Source: Treponema sp. UBA4377 | GTDB taxonomy: Bacteria; Spirochaetota; Spirochaetia; Treponematales; Treponemataceae | Assembly (NCBI GenBank): GCA_002391235.1 | Contig: DGRX01000030.1 | Span: 95,086 to 159,085 of the forward strand | Reading direction: 5' to 3' | DNA length: 64,000 nucleotides | Part shown: piece by piece, positions 63,283 through 64,000 of the stretch | Position numbering within the stretch: the stretch's first letter is position 1 | How the letters are laid out: each line of letters begins with the position of its first letter | Position numbers and translations under genes: made by a program | Notes under the pieces: generated by a model | Database searches by the model: none | Told to the model about the DNA's origin: nothing | The model's input: only the letters and a program-made list of their open reading frames with translations

Positions 63283-64000
63283 ACAAAGCCCCCTGGATTC
63301 CGCCGCGTATCAACGCAAGCCAAAATTTTTTATAGTTCAATTCACCATGATTTAAATTCATTTTGTCGAATTTTTCAATAGTTTCAAGAAGCGAAAGGTT
63401 GTTCCAATCCTTCAAGTCCATGCAAGACGAAAGCGACGCGGGCACATTGTTTGAAACCAAGTCAAATTCGCCGATTTTGCGCTCCGACTCGCAGTCAAGC
63501 TCAAAGTAAAAGGCGCGGTCAACTTCTTTGGGAAGCTGGAACGCTTCCGGCGGAAAGTTTCCGTCTTCCTTTGAGCGCTTCATCCTAAGGAAATCGTCAG
63601 TTTCCAAATTGCCTTTTTCAAGTATTACAGTAACGCGCTTCACGGCGTTTTCGGCGGCCTCAACCGCTTGTTCCCTTGTAGCCGCGACAGAAATAACGTT
63701 GCCGCATTTTTCAACGTTGTTGCGCGGGAACACGACTCTGTCGCCTTCCTTCGCGCGTGGAAAAATGTCGCGGGCGCCGGGTATCCTAGCCGCGTCGTCC
63801 AAGCCGATGACTTCCTTGACTCGGCCCGGAATTGAAATCCACGCGCGCTCGGCGGACGAACGCGAGGAATTGTAGGCGAACATCTTAAAGGGCGCGCCGT
63901 CTATGTCCAAAGGAAAACGGTAGGACTCCAAAGTCTGCGGCCTTCTTCCCAAAGCGATTTCAATCGCCTGCTCGGTAAGGTTTAGGTCGCTTGAATACGG
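63269..64000 (-). CDS. ATP-grasp-type protein, C-terminal part
   Basis: The frame stays open to the window edge, so the N-terminus is missing; 243 residues are visible. The start TNLTEQAIEIALGRRP-like segment (DLNLTEQAIEIALGRRP) and the GDRVVFPRNNVEKCGNVISVAATREQAVEAAENAVKRV stretch resemble the C-terminal end of ATP-grasp ligases such as PurD, carB or biotin carboxylases. The last 100 residues are an unknown extension. A reading from the TTG at 63952 would be artificial. Confidence 0.6.
   Translation of the reverse strand, partial: PYSSDLNLTEQAIEIALGRRPQTLESYRFPLDIDGAPFKMFAYNSSRSSAERAWISIPGRVKEVIGLDDAARIPGARDIFPRAKEGDRVVFPRNNVEKCGNVISVAATREQAVEAAENAVKRVTVILEKGNLETDDFLRMKRSKEDGNFPPEAFQLPKEVDRAFYFELDCESERKIGEFDLVSNNVPASLSSCMDLKDWNNLSLLETIEKFDKMNLNHGELNYKKFWLALIRGGIQGALYVSR

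Overview
The window looks like a stretch of chromosome from a treponeme (Spirochaetota, Treponema or a close relative). The strongest marker is FlaA, the spirochaete periplasmic flagellar sheath protein (60520-61605), which closely resembles the T. pallidum protein as I remember it and is flanked by an amidase and a GerMN-like gene. Many small lipoproteins with short lipoboxes, many TPR proteins, two Maf-type (DUF115) genes and densely packed operons fit the same assignment. UGA is a normal stop, as the release factor 2 frameshift site shows. I see no insertion sequence, prophage, CRISPR array, rRNA or integrase, so this reads as core chromosome.

Layout. (1) 1-8478, minus strand: one operon from a good promoter upstream of prfB, running prfB (with a programmed +1 frameshift), an exported protein, ftsY, an exported protein, the LolCDE lipoprotein transporter, mcsA and the first codons of mcsB. 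(2) 8598-9512 plus: an exported TPR protein, meeting tail to tail the operon phoH-pgpH-ybeY-corC-TPR (15557 to 9509). (3) 15713-18756 plus: glgC, a clear terminator, a DUF2225 gene and truA. (4) 27563-18778 minus: secA, two envelope proteins, a membrane protein, a NUDIX hydrolase, a lipoprotein, a family 4 uracil-DNA glycosylase and priA, with an oversized lepB upstream. (5) 29392-36825: an Hpt protein, tatD, a 70-residue protein, miaA, an RlmI-like methyltransferase, an exported protein, an acyltransferase plus GT8 pair, a TsaC-like gene and a DivIC/FtsB-like gene. (6) 36991-44921 plus: a five-gene operon with a very acidic repeat protein, an unknown protein, two Maf-like proteins and a membrane protein with a GGDEF-like tail. 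(7) 44927-56422: upp, ileS, lipoproteins, an M23 peptidase, ligA, trmB and a protein that may have a degenerate GHKL fold. (8) 56508-64000 minus: an ATP-grasp fragment, amidase, GerMN protein, flaA, a RelA/SpoT-TPR protein, tRNA-Glu and a JAMM-DinG fusion.

Themes. Much of the content serves the cell envelope and protein export: SecA, FtsY, signal peptidase, LolCDE, amidase, M23 peptidase and lipoproteins. Flagellar functions (FlaA and possibly glycosylation through the Maf genes), genome maintenance (LigA, PriA, UDG, JAMM-DinG), RNA modification (TruA, MiaA, TrmB, RlmI, YbeY, TsaC) and stress signalling (McsA/McsB, a RelA/SpoT synthetase, PgpH) make up the rest. Promoters of the TTGACA-N17-TATAAT type can be read in front of many operons, and several place the start codon 6-9 bases after the -10 box, which suggests leaderless or nearly leaderless mRNAs.

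The observations I rate highest are the JAMM-DinG fusion behind a tRNA terminator, the acidic repeat/Maf operon, the RelA/SpoT-TPR protein behind flaA, the signal peptidase with an insertion of about 210 residues, and a perfect dyad in the tatD divergent promoter region. All functional calls come from reading motifs by eye; no database search was run.
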